Translations under genes and position numbers: made by a program | NCBI GenBank assembly: GCA_013138615.1 | Contig: WTCK01000052.1 | Coordinates: 1-15,738 of the forward strand | DNA length: 15,738 bases | Reading direction: 5' to 3' | Origin: Candidatus Thorarchaeota archaeon | GTDB taxonomy: Archaea; Asgardarchaeota; Thorarchaeia; Thorarchaeales; Thorarchaeaceae | The notes under the pieces: model-generated | The model's database searches: none | The model's input: only the letters and a program-made list of their open reading frames with translations | What the model was told of the DNA's origin: nothing | Shown here: positions 1 through 7,827 of the stretch, in pieces | Position numbering within the stretch: position 1 is the first letter of the stretch | How the letters are laid out: each line of letters opens with the position of its first letter

Positions 1-758
1 GTTTGATTTCATTAGTCCATTCATCTAATGTGACCGGTACTGTTGCCCCAATGAAGGAGATTGTCGAGATAGCTCACGACCGAGGGGCGTTAGTTATGTC
101 CGACGACGCCCAGTACGCCCCACACCATCCTCTGGACGTGCAGGATCTAGATGTTGATTTCTCAGCTATTTCAGTTCACAAGATGTGTGGACCCACCGGT
201 GTAGGAGTTCTCTATGGAAAGATGGACCTTCTGAAGTCAATGGATATGTTCTTGGTTGGAGGTGACACTGTGGCTGACGTAAGGTACATTGATGGCAAGA
301 TTGTTCCCGAATACTTGCCTCCGCCAGAGAAATTTGAAGCAGGGCTGCAGAACTATGCAGGGGCCATTGGTGCAGGAGCAGCTGCTGATTATCTCCAATC
401 AATTGGGATGCACAACATAGAGCTTCATGAAAGAAGTCTTCTGAGTTTCATGTTGAAATCCCTGAAAGAGATGGATACTGTCACAATCCTAGGAACGGAC
501 GACATCCACATCAAGACTGGACTTGTTGCTTTCATGGTCAGCACAGTGAACACTGCGCATGATGTGGCCGGCTATCTCAGTGATTCATACGGTGTAATGC
601 TGAGATCTGGCGCACACTGCACCCATCCCTACCACTACCAGATGGAAATACCTCCTTCGAAAGGGACCAACAGGGCCTCGGTTTACCTCTATAATAACAG
701 AAAGGATGTAGAGACATTCATAGAGGGATTGCATGCGCTGGTTGAAGCAAGTTCCTAG
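1..758 (+). CDS. Cysteine desulfurase, SufS/Csd type (C-terminal part, cut by left edge)
   Basis: PLP-dependent class V aminotransferase that would take sulfur from cysteine as a persulfide for Fe-S clusters or thiolated cofactors; cytosolic. Only the last 252 or so residues are present; the reading frame is open to the left edge, so the TTG at base 3 is not a real start. Counting from that codon, the pyridine-ring aspartate lies in DDAQ (about 34-37), the Schiff-base lysine is K60 in SVHKMCGPTG, a substrate-contacting stretch is FEAG (111-114), and the persulfide cysteine is C206 in RSGAHC. The RSGAHC motif resembles the RTGHHC of group II (SufS) enzymes. It ends tail to tail with the replication protein A gene, sharing a CTAG that serves as both stop codons. 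The family call is firm; SufS versus Csd-like partner choice cannot be settled because any sulfur acceptor gene lies outside the window. Confidence 0.9.
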   Translation, partial: LISLVHSSNVTGTVAPMKEIVEIAHDRGALVMSDDAQYAPHHPLDVQDLDVDFSAISVHKMCGPTGVGVLYGKMDLLKSMDMFLVGGDTVADVRYIDGKIVPEYLPPPEKFEAGLQNYAGAIGAGAAADYLQSIGMHNIELHERSLLSFMLKSLKEMDTVTILGTDDIHIKTGLVAFMVSTVNTAHDVAGYLSDSYGVMLRSGAHCTHPYHYQMEIPPSKGTNRASVYLYNNRKDVETFIEGLHALVEASS

Positions 759-2557
759 TCCAGCATATCCGCAACATTCTGCTTCATTCGTTTGATCTCT
801 TCAACGGGGTCTACAAAATCAAGGCCGCTCGCGGCTATATCCACAGAATCTTTGTACTTAGTCACGCGTCCTTGAATCGCAATGTATCGTCCAAGCATCT
901 TGTCAGTGTTTTGTTCCATTGGTGCTTGGTTGTTTCCAGATTTTGAAATGAGATCGAATGCCTCCTGGGCTGTCATCTGCAGGAGTTCTTCACCTGTTTC
1001 GCCAAAGAGAGTCACTCGAATCGAACCGGAACCATCGTCCAAAGTAACCTTGTATAGCATTCTGGGCTCTGGTTTCTCAACTTTACCGCAGACGCTGCAA
1101 AGGTACTTACCATCACTATCCTCTACCTTCTTCCTGCAACTCGGGCAGGCTTGGTACACAGGACTTGTTTGACCAATCCCTACAACTATGCCACAGACCT
1201 CTACAGTTCGTCCTTCGCTCTCTGCATCTATGTCACCAATCATGACTCTTCCTGCGCGAGCTATCGTTTCCAAAGACACTAGTGAGAGGTCAAGCTTCTT
1301 CAATTTCGAACCCTTGGGATTAATCTTAATCTCAGCACGGCGGCCCACATGGAATTCTATACCCCCCCTGAAACCCTCCTTCACGTAACCATGCTTGATT
1401 CTGATGACGTTGTCTTCCTTCAAACTCTCTATCTTGTCGACATCATCATTCCAGAATGTGACCCGTGTGGTCCCTGACTCATCGGCAACAATGAGATTCT
1501 GAACTTTCCCCTCCTTTCCGTCCTTCTCAAAGGTTTTCGCTGGGAAAATCCTTGCCACTTTGCCTTCAATGTCAACATCACGCATATCTACTGCTAGTTC
1601 AGAGATGTTTTTGCTGCCAAGTGGTTCTGAGGCAGGTGCTCCTACACTCACTTCCACTGCATCCATCTTCTCCTTTAGATTTCTCTCAACTCCCGAAGCC
1701 CTGGTGGTATGGAACTCGACTTCTCCGTAGCGACCAGTCTTGGTGCGGCCGCCAATAACTCTGATGACCTCACCCTCCTTGGCATTCTGCATCTCTTCCG
1801 CATACTTGTCCCAAAATACAAGCCTGGCACTGCCGGTTTCATCAGCGCCAATGATGCTCAACACCTTGCCTTCACTACCATCGCTTTTACGGGTGAATGT
1901 AGATAAATTGAAAATCTTGCCGATTTTCACCAACAGATTCACATCAAACGCCCCATCCTGAAGGTCATTCAATTTAGCAGTTTGTGACTCAGGCACATCA
2001 AAGTCTAGATCATCCATCTCGTGGTCATCAAGGATTCTGATATTCCCCATGCGACCAAGGTTGAGCTCTAGGGCGTCACGCATGCCTTTCTTCACATATG
2101 CACCTCTTATCTGAACCACTTCACCAACATTGATTGCTCCTTCAGACACAGCCACTGTCTGGTCATCCCACATGGCGATTCTGATTCTTCCAGTTTCATC
2201 CGCAACCACTATGCTGGCGACCTTTCCTTCTCCGCCGCCGGACCGAGAAAATGTTCTGACTGTGCCAACATTAACAACCTTTGCAGTTAGGGCTACGTTC
2301 CTAATATCCTCGGATATGTCTTCAATTCTCAAGCGTGCCTTAGGAGATGCCTGATGAAGGTCGATACCAAGTTCACGCGCAACAATCATTGCTGCAGATT
2401 CGTCATTAACAACCTCAGGGCCCAATTCCTGGCGTTTATCCTCAATGAACTTCAAGATGTCCTTGCGTTCATACTCGGATTTGTGTTTCAAAATGAGTTG
2501 AATTGTTTCTTCAAGCGTGAGCACTTCTATTACCATCCAGCTACTGGGTTGTCGCAT
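755..2557 (-). CDS. Replication protein A-like multi-OB single-strand DNA-binding protein
   Basis: Binds and protects single-stranded DNA during replication, repair and recombination. The 600 residues hold a helical N-terminal segment (about 14-70), then three clearly related OB folds at about 88-175, 206-290 and 328-410. Each carries the pattern EGKV..I..ADE(T/S)G..R...W and a later GE/DNVI.I or similar strand. A fourth OB fold at about 448-580 contains an inserted zinc ribbon with C471, C474, C487 and C490, as in euryarchaeal RPA and the large subunit of eukaryotic RPA70. Loops between OB2 and OB3 are acidic and low-complexity. Two ATG starts are possible: 2557 as given, or the codon at 2536 (residue 8, MVIEVLTLEE), which fits the family N-terminus about as well; neither has a strong Shine-Dalgarno. 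It is divergent from the PolD gene across 131 bases, so two replication-fork proteins may be co-controlled. Confidence 0.93.
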   Translation of the reverse strand: MRQPSSWMVIEVLTLEETIQLILKHKSEYERKDILKFIEDKRQELGPEVVNDESAAMIVARELGIDLHQASPKARLRIEDISEDIRNVALTAKVVNVGTVRTFSRSGGGEGKVASIVVADETGRIRIAMWDDQTVAVSEGAINVGEVVQIRGAYVKKGMRDALELNLGRMGNIRILDDHEMDDLDFDVPESQTAKLNDLQDGAFDVNLLVKIGKIFNLSTFTRKSDGSEGKVLSIIGADETGSARLVFWDKYAEEMQNAKEGEVIRVIGGRTKTGRYGEVEFHTTRASGVERNLKEKMDAVEVSVGAPASEPLGSKNISELAVDMRDVDIEGKVARIFPAKTFEKDGKEGKVQNLIVADESGTTRVTFWNDDVDKIESLKEDNVIRIKHGYVKEGFRGGIEFHVGRRAEIKINPKGSKLKKLDLSLVSLETIARAGRVMIGDIDAESEGRTVEVCGIVVGIGQTSPVYQACPSCRKKVEDSDGKYLCSVCGKVEKPEPRMLYKVTLDDGSGSIRVTLFGETGEELLQMTAQEAFDLISKSGNNQAPMEQNTDKMLGRYIAIQGRVTKYKDSVDIAASGLDFVDPVEEIKRMKQNVADMLD

Positions 2558-2587
2558 CCACTTAATACAACGTTTCAGCTAATGTCC

Positions 2588-2594
2588 TATAAAG
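2588..2594 (-). promoter_or_regulatory. Probable TATA box of the RPA gene
   Basis: On the minus strand this reads CTTTATA/TTTATAG, an AT-rich match to an archaeal TATA element. A start of transcription about 26 bases further on would fall near 2565, giving a very short leader before the ATG at 2557. This is position and composition evidence only. Confidence 0.4.
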
Positions 2595-2649
2595 TAGTAT
2601 GCTCAATCCTGCTGAGCTGTTTGAATAATCCGGTGTCGACACGCCGAAA

Positions 2650-2657
2650 CATAAATG
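2650..2657 (+). promoter_or_regulatory. Probable TATA box of the PolD large-subunit gene
   Basis: CATAAATG preceded by the purine-rich GAAA (possible TFB-recognition side). The predicted start of transcription is near 2679-2681, about 8-10 bases before the GTG start codon at 2689. A partial GAGAG at 2673-2677 lies close to this point and may not be in the mRNA. Confidence 0.45.
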
Positions 2658-2688
2658 CCCACAACCGACAACAGAGAGATGACAACTT

Positions 2689-5600
2689 GTGACCGAGTCT
2701 GAGCCCAGCTTGCCAAAGCATAGCATCCACTATGCACGCTACTTCGCTGCACTGAATGAAGAAGTTAAGAGAATCTATGCAGTCGCAGGGAGTGCTAGGG
2801 CGAAGGGCGTTGATCCCAAAACATTTGTTGAGATTCCACCTGCTTACGACGTAGCTGCTCGTGTTGAGGCCACACTTGATGGACCTGTTGGTGTAGCAAA
2901 GCGGATTCGAGAGCTGCAGAAAGATAAGAAGCGCTCAAGAGAAGAGGTAGCCTTTGCAGTCGCAAAGGAGATTGCCATGGGGGATCTGGGCGGCATCATG
3001 GATCATGAAAAAGCTGCAGACAAAGCCGTGCGAGTTGCTCTGGCGATACTCACCGAGAGTATCACCGCTGCTCCAATCGAAGGAATTTCGAAGGTTCGAA
3101 TCAGGGGTTCGGGTCCGGATCAATATCTTGCCATCTATCTTGCAGGGCCCATACGGGCTGCTGGCGGTACAGAGGCCGCTATGACAGTTCTAGTCGCGGA
3201 CTATGTACGGCAGGTGCTGGAGCTTCCGGCACTCATTGCTACAGAGGAGGAAGTCGAAAGGTCTCTGGAAGAGGTCGAACTCTATGCAAGAGCGGTGCAT
3301 CTTCAGTATCCAGTGCAGCCAGACCTGATACGGTTAGCATCCTCAAAACTGCCGATAATGTTGACGGGGGAGCCAACGGAGGAGTTCGAGGTATCGGGCA
3401 GTCGCGATTTGCCCCGAATAGAAACAAATCGTGTTAGAGGTGGAGCCGTTTTAGTACTCAATGACGGCGTAGTCGGGAGGGCTGCCAAACTCGCTAAAAT
3501 TGTGAACAGAATGGAGATGCCTGGATGGGAGTGGCTCAATGAATTAGCTGAAAAAACTAGCAAGGCTATGTCACCAGAGGACGAATCAGAGGAGAAGAAA
3601 CTGGCTCCGAAATCCGAGTATCTAGCAGATGTGATAGGCGGGCGCCCGGTGTTTTCACATCCATCACGAATTGGCGGTTTCAGATTAAGATATGGTCGGT
3701 CTCGCAACACAGGATTGGCTGGGGTTGGCGTACATCCTGCTACGATGTTCTTGGTTGACGAGTTCTTGGCTCCCGGGACTCACATCAGAACGGAGCGTCC
3801 TGGTAAAGGCTCCATAGTATGTCCCGTAGACACAATCGAAGGCCCTACGGTCCTTCTTCGAGATGGAACAGTTAAACAGGTATTCACTAGTGAAGAGGCT
3901 CGCAATCTTCAAGAACAGACCGAACGCATAATCTTTCTCGGCGACATATTGGTTGCACTTGGCGAGTTCCTTGAGAACAACCATCCACTCGTTCCGTCGG
4001 GGTATTGCGAGGAATGGTGGTCACATGACCTTGACAAAGCACGCATGAAATTCAAAGAGTCTGAGGTTGAACAACACCTCTCAGGCTCAAACATCACGGC
4101 CAGTGATTTATCCGGATTTGTCAGCAATCCTCTCTCAAATATCCCCTCGCCAGAACAAGCACTTCATCTGGCAACATCATTTGGAGTGCCACTTCACCCT
4201 AGGTATCTCTATCGTTGGCTTGCATTGAGTGGTGAGGAAACATCGGATCTTAGGGCTTGGCTGTTGAAGAATAAACTGAAAGAGAAAGCCTCCCACAACG
4301 GCCGCATAGTCCTTCCAAATGATGTACGATACAAGGAGCTACTCACAAGAGTAGGTATCCCACATTCCCTGAATGAAGATCAAAGTTTGATTCACATCAC
4401 AGATAGCTCCGCAACAGTTCTAGCGCAATTGGGTGACAAACGTAAATCCCCCAAGGGAAGTAGCGCTCTTGAGGTTCTCAATTCTTGCTCAAAAGTCGAG
4501 CTTAGGGATAAGATGGGATTCTCGATCGGGGCGAGAATGGGTCGGCCTGAGAAGGCTGAAGAACGCAGGATGAAGCCTCCTGTTCATGTGTTGTTCCCAG
4601 TAGGACGAGCTCTGTCAAGCGAACGACGAGTGGAACGCATTGCCAAGAGCAATGAACACACATCAACACAATGCACTTTCGACGCTGATGGCACTGTAAT
4701 GAAACCCGCTCTGAGAAGTTCAGGTGTACAGCTTGAACTGGTAGCTAGAGTTTGCACAGGATGCGGGCTTGAAACCTTTGAATCTAGATGTCGCGAATGC
4801 GGGTCGCATACTGAAATCCAACCATGGTGTTCGCGTGAAGAGTGCGGCAGCGCAGTAGACGCCACCACTGGAATGTGCCCTTATGGACATGATATGAATC
4901 TCATTCGTACCACGAAGAAAATCGCTGTGGACTTCCAAGCGCTCTTAGAAGACATAAAGAAAGATCTTGGTGAGTCCCAAACTTACAATCTTCGAGGGGT
5001 CCTAGGGCTGACCAGCGACTTCAAGGTGCCCGAATATCTTGGAAAGGGAGTCTTGCGTGCCAAACATGATGTGTACACCTACCGCGATGGCACGGCACGA
5101 TTCGACGCCACTGATGCGCCATTGACTCACTTCAAACCTCGGGAGATTGGAGTTTCATTGGGACGTTTGCATGAACTCGGATACAGAACTGATTATCAAG
5201 GAGAGCCTTTGGTTTCGGATGAGCAGGTCATTGAGCTCATGGTTCAAGATTTGGTCGTTCCCGAAAACTGTGCGGATTACATGGTTAAGGTTGGTAATTT
5301 TGTAGACGATAGCCTTGAGCAGATCTATGGCTTGGATAGATACTACCGGTTCCGCAGTCGTGAGGCCGTAATTGGGCAGTTGGTGATTGGGCTTGCTCCC
5401 CATACATCTGCGGGGATAATTGGCAGAATAATTGGGTTCACAAATGCAAGCGTATGCTATGCACATCCTTACTGGCATGCAGCAAAACGAAGGAACTGTG
5501 ACGGTGATGAAGACGCCCTGATTCTAGTCCTTGATGCACTCATCAACTTCTCTAAAGCCTATCTTCCAAAGGGCAGAGGTGGGTTCATGGATGCTCCCCT

Positions 5601-6252
5601 TGTCCTGTCTGTGGTTCTAGACCCGAATGAAATCGATGATGAAGCTCACAACATCGAAGTCTGCAATCGATACCCTGCTCAATTTTACAGTATGGTTGCT
5701 GAGGCGCAGCACCCTCGAGTAGTCGAGAGTCTTGTAGATATCGTCGCATCACGACTAGACAAAGAGGCACAGTACGAGGGACTCGGCTTCACACATGGCA
5801 CATCATCAATTGACGATGGCCCGCGCAACTCGAGATACAAGACGCTGGGCAGTATGGTTGAGAAGCTTGATGCACAGCTCAACCTTGCGAAACTCATAGA
5901 TGCGGTGGACTCGCGGGATGTCGCAGAACGTGTGCTTTCACATCATTTCATTCGTGATATCCGGGGGAATCTTCGGGCATACTCGACGCAGAAAATACAA
6001 TGCCTGAAATGTCACAGAGTATACAGAAGAGCCCCCCTCTCCGGCTCTTGTGTCTGTGGCGCGAAACTCTCACTCACTGTGAGGCAGAAGAATATCTCAA
6101 AGTACCTGGTTGTAGCTGAGCGATTGATTCGTGAACATGGCCTCGGACAGTACTTACAACAACGCCTCAGTCTGATTAACTCATCTTTGGACTCACTGTT
6201 CGTATCCGAACAGACATCTCTGTCTGAACAAGCTTCTCCTGCCAGCTTATGA
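2689..6252 (+). CDS. polC: DNA polymerase D large (catalytic) subunit DP2
   Basis: Catalytic subunit of the two-subunit archaeal family D replicative polymerase. At 1187 residues it is near the usual inteinless length. The N-terminus (YFAALNEEV, ARAKGVDPKT, LDGPVGVAKRI) matches DP2. The double-psi beta-barrel active site is intact: N936, D938 and D940 in RRNCDGDED, followed by the ALINFSKAYLP and KGRGGFMDAPL stretches. Zinc sites are visible at C689/C692/C701/C704, at C714/C719/C730 with H734 as a possible fourth ligand, and near the end at C1105/C1108/C1121/C1123. The C-terminal tail N1164-F1171 (NSSLDSLF) looks like a degenerate PCNA-binding box. Start is GTG: a stop codon lies in frame six bases upstream, and the next in-frame option is a TTG at 2710. 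No intein is seen and the exonuclease subunit DP1 is not in the window. The CBS gene converges on it with a 5-base gap. Confidence 0.97.
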   Translation: MTESEPSLPKHSIHYARYFAALNEEVKRIYAVAGSARAKGVDPKTFVEIPPAYDVAARVEATLDGPVGVAKRIRELQKDKKRSREEVAFAVAKEIAMGDLGGIMDHEKAADKAVRVALAILTESITAAPIEGISKVRIRGSGPDQYLAIYLAGPIRAAGGTEAAMTVLVADYVRQVLELPALIATEEEVERSLEEVELYARAVHLQYPVQPDLIRLASSKLPIMLTGEPTEEFEVSGSRDLPRIETNRVRGGAVLVLNDGVVGRAAKLAKIVNRMEMPGWEWLNELAEKTSKAMSPEDESEEKKLAPKSEYLADVIGGRPVFSHPSRIGGFRLRYGRSRNTGLAGVGVHPATMFLVDEFLAPGTHIRTERPGKGSIVCPVDTIEGPTVLLRDGTVKQVFTSEEARNLQEQTERIIFLGDILVALGEFLENNHPLVPSGYCEEWWSHDLDKARMKFKESEVEQHLSGSNITASDLSGFVSNPLSNIPSPEQALHLATSFGVPLHPRYLYRWLALSGEETSDLRAWLLKNKLKEKASHNGRIVLPNDVRYKELLTRVGIPHSLNEDQSLIHITDSSATVLAQLGDKRKSPKGSSALEVLNSCSKVELRDKMGFSIGARMGRPEKAEERRMKPPVHVLFPVGRALSSERRVERIAKSNEHTSTQCTFDADGTVMKPALRSSGVQLELVARVCTGCGLETFESRCRECGSHTEIQPWCSREECGSAVDATTGMCPYGHDMNLIRTTKKIAVDFQALLEDIKKDLGESQTYNLRGVLGLTSDFKVPEYLGKGVLRAKHDVYTYRDGTARFDATDAPLTHFKPREIGVSLGRLHELGYRTDYQGEPLVSDEQVIELMVQDLVVPENCADYMVKVGNFVDDSLEQIYGLDRYYRFRSREAVIGQLVIGLAPHTSAGIIGRIIGFTNASVCYAHPYWHAAKRRNCDGDEDALILVLDALINFSKAYLPKGRGGFMDAPLVLSVVLDPNEIDDEAHNIEVCNRYPAQFYSMVAEAQHPRVVESLVDIVASRLDKEAQYEGLGFTHGTSSIDDGPRNSRYKTLGSMVEKLDAQLNLAKLIDAVDSRDVAERVLSHHFIRDIRGNLRAYSTQKIQCLKCHRVYRRAPLSGSCVCGAKLSLTVRQKNISKYLVVAERLIREHGLGQYLQQRLSLINSSLDSLFVSEQTSLSEQASPASL
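6211..6226. repeat. Small perfect inverted repeat near the 3' end of the PolD gene
   Basis: CAGACA, four-base loop TCTC, TGTCTG: a six-base-pair perfect stem inside the last ten or so codons of the PolD gene. It has no T-run after it, so it is not a standard terminator. It may be coincidental or a weak mRNA 3'-end structure. Confidence 0.35.
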
Positions 6253-6257
6253 TGTCC

Positions 6258-7109
6258 CTATTCGATCTCGGCTGCTAGCTTCAACAAATCGCGGTCATCT
6301 ATTATGCCAATAAGATTGCCCGCGGCTGAAAGCACCGGTGCTTGGTCAATGTCATTATTTCTCATTATTTTTACACATTCAGGGATGGTCGTGACTTCGG
6401 TTACACTGATTATGTTCTTGGTCATGACCTGTTCCACTGGAACATTGGGCAATTTCAAGAGTCTCTTGGTGACAATCAGAAAGTCCTTAGAGGTCCAACC
6501 CCATTCCACAGCTTGCTCGGTCCCGCTGTAGGTTTTAGATATATTGTCCTCGACTGTGATCTCAGACAGCCGTATGTAGTCGCTGACTGATATCACGCCC
6601 GCGACCCCTCCAGCTTCGTTGACTACCACAAGGGCATGCTTCCCGGCCATCTCCATAATCATGTATGACAATGGAACCGGAGTCTGATCCCACACTGCAA
6701 TGACTTGATGATTAACAAAATCTCCGATGCCCTTTTCGTCATATTCTCCGCTCTCTTCTAATAGCGCACCCAAAATGTCAGGTATTGATACAAGCCCCAC
6801 GAGATTGTCCTTATCTACCACAGGCAATCTCCTGTACTTCTTGTCCCGCATGAGCTTGGCTGCCGTCTTCACATTTGTTCTAGGCGTGACAGTTTCCGGG
6901 TCTCTTACCATAAGCATAGCAAGCTGATTCTCGTCCACTTTCCGCAAGAGGTCCGTTCTTGTGACTATTCCCACAAGGGTTTTGGTCCCCTTCTTCACGA
7001 TAGGGAGGCCGTTGATTTGTTTCTCTGCCATAAGTAGCAAGACATCTTCTCTGGTGCCTGGCACTGATACGAAGACTACGTCTTTCTGCATGCAGTCTGC
7101 AACTTTCAT
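6258..7109 (-). CDS. Protein with four CBS domains (two Bateman modules)
   Basis: The 283-residue protein is built only of CBS repeats: about 1-57, 64-118, 128-185 and 223-283. The repeats have typical features such as LPIVKKG..LVGIVTRTDLL, RRLPVVDKDNLVGLVSIPDIL, HALVVVNEAGGVAGVISVSD and APVLSAAGNLIGIIDDRDLL. Each pair should fold into a Bateman module that binds adenine nucleotides or S-adenosylmethionine, acting as an energy or metabolite sensor. No catalytic, DNA-binding or membrane domain is attached, so its target must be another protein or nucleic acid. The segment at 186-222 linking CBS3 and CBS4 is longer and charged (VEDNISKTYSGTEQAVEWGW). The ATG at 7109 has no Shine-Dalgarno and lies about 26 bases after a TATA-like element, consistent with leaderless expression. 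Domain call certain, ligand and partner unknown. Confidence 0.92.
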   Translation of the reverse strand: MKVADCMQKDVVFVSVPGTREDVLLLMAEKQINGLPIVKKGTKTLVGIVTRTDLLRKVDENQLAMLMVRDPETVTPRTNVKTAAKLMRDKKYRRLPVVDKDNLVGLVSIPDILGALLEESGEYDEKGIGDFVNHQVIAVWDQTPVPLSYMIMEMAGKHALVVVNEAGGVAGVISVSDYIRLSEITVEDNISKTYSGTEQAVEWGWTSKDFLIVTKRLLKLPNVPVEQVMTKNIISVTEVTTIPECVKIMRNNDIDQAPVLSAAGNLIGIIDDRDLLKLAAEIE

Positions 7110-7131
7110 TGTTGGAATTACTCCGGTGCAA

Positions 7132-7139
7132 GATATAGA
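7132..7139 (-). promoter_or_regulatory. Probable TATA box of the CBS-domain gene
   Basis: The minus strand reads CTCTATATC here. Its centre is about 26 bases before the A of the ATG at 7109, so the transcript would begin at or next to the start codon, i.e. be leaderless. Confidence 0.5.
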
Positions 7140-7140
7140 G

Positions 7141-7196
7141 TGTCGTTGAACCTGTTAATTTTCGTTGGACAATTGAGATGTCCAGCCTTAACGACA
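7141..7196. repeat. Nested inverted repeat between carS and the CBS gene
   Basis: An outer pair, TGTCGTT (7141-7147) and AACGACA (7190-7196), is a perfect seven-base match and extends to nine pairs if one G is bulged. It encloses an inner perfect pair, TGGACA (7166-7171) and TGTCCA (7179-7184), with a seven-base loop. It lies downstream of the radB-carS operon (also leftward) and just upstream of the CBS TATA element. It could be a 3'-end structure of the operon mRNA, or an operator for the CBS gene. Confidence 0.5.
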
Positions 7197-7238
7197 GAAC
7201 AAGAATATGCTCTTTGCTGACCTTTTATGTTTATCTTT

Positions 7239-7250
7239 CATTTTAAAATG
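7239..7250. repeat. 12-bp perfect palindrome downstream of carS
   Basis: CATTTTAAAATG reads the same on both strands. It sits 17 bases past the carS stop codon in an AT-rich stretch. It may be part of the operon's transcription end, or an unrelated TATA-like site; no gene starts within a suitable distance. Confidence 0.35.
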
Positions 7251-7266
7251 TTCATCTTCGGACACA

Positions 7267-7827
7267 CTACCAAGGGTTCTTCTTCAGCCCCAGCAAGTAG
7301 CTTCCTGCATTACTCACCCAATGAATGACGAGGGTTACGAGGATAAGAATAGCGGGATATGCGGGGTTTGGCTGCAGGAATGGAGCAACAAGAATCAACG
7401 CCATCAGTACAAACCCAAGCTGATCAAGCATTGGCGATGGTGCACCACTACGGAGATTGACTCGCCTTTTCAGAAACGAACCAACCAAATCGCCAAGCAA
7501 AGCGCCTATCGATAATATCAGGGCGGTTGAAACCCCTGAGAAGAGTATAGCTTCCATGCCTTGTGACACCGTAAGATACTGCACCATATGCAATCTAACG
7601 TGTGGGGCAGCAATTGATTGCCCAACTCCAGTAAGAACACCGAAAAGAATGCCTGAAATGAACCCTCTGATAGTCTTGCCGTCCCCGAGGATTCTGTTAC
7701 CATCTCTAAACAGTAGCCCCGCGTCTATTGGCTTTCCTCCCCCAAAGATAACTGGAGTAGCATTGGCAACCCACGCTGGCAAGCCGAGCCATAGGGCGAG
7801 TCCAACTAGGGCCAGTTCTTCGTACAT
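7267..7827 (-). CDS. carS: CDP-archaeol synthase (CDP-2,3-bis-O-geranylgeranyl-sn-glycerol synthase)
   Basis: Membrane enzyme that activates digeranylgeranylglyceryl phosphate with CTP to give CDP-archaeol, the branch point to archaeal polar lipids. The 186 residues match the family length and carry its signatures: NATPVIFGGGKPID (about 22-35), GDGKTIRG (48-55), the acidic GALLGDLVGSFLKRR (108-122), SPMLDQLGF (131-139) and the C-terminal H169...N173...Y177..GLKKNPW. About five hydrophobic segments are seen (roughly 3-21, 54-72, 92-117, 136-150, 157-172). It is the second gene of a leftward operon: its ATG overlaps the radB stop codon by one base (TGATG), which suggests translational coupling. 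The pairing with radB has no obvious functional reason. Confidence 0.95.
   Translation of the reverse strand: MYEELALVGLALWLGLPAWVANATPVIFGGGKPIDAGLLFRDGNRILGDGKTIRGFISGILFGVLTGVGQSIAAPHVRLHMVQYLTVSQGMEAILFSGVSTALILSIGALLGDLVGSFLKRRVNLRSGAPSPMLDQLGFVLMALILVAPFLQPNPAYPAILILVTLVIHWVSNAGSYLLGLKKNPW

Noticed and set aside
2679..2702. Seven-codon ATG mini-ORF overlapping the PolD GTG start, near the predicted transcription start
   Set aside because: Very short, so likely by chance; no independent sign of translation. It would matter only if transcript mapping put the 5' end exactly at 2679.
3091..3122. GGTTCGAATC and similar T-loop-like strings suggesting a tRNA
   Set aside because: They lie within the PolD coding region (another is in radB near 8040) with no acceptor or anticodon stem around them.
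3700..5400. Intein in PolD large subunit
   Set aside because: The protein reads through at normal length with no splicing-junction blocks and intact active-site sequence.
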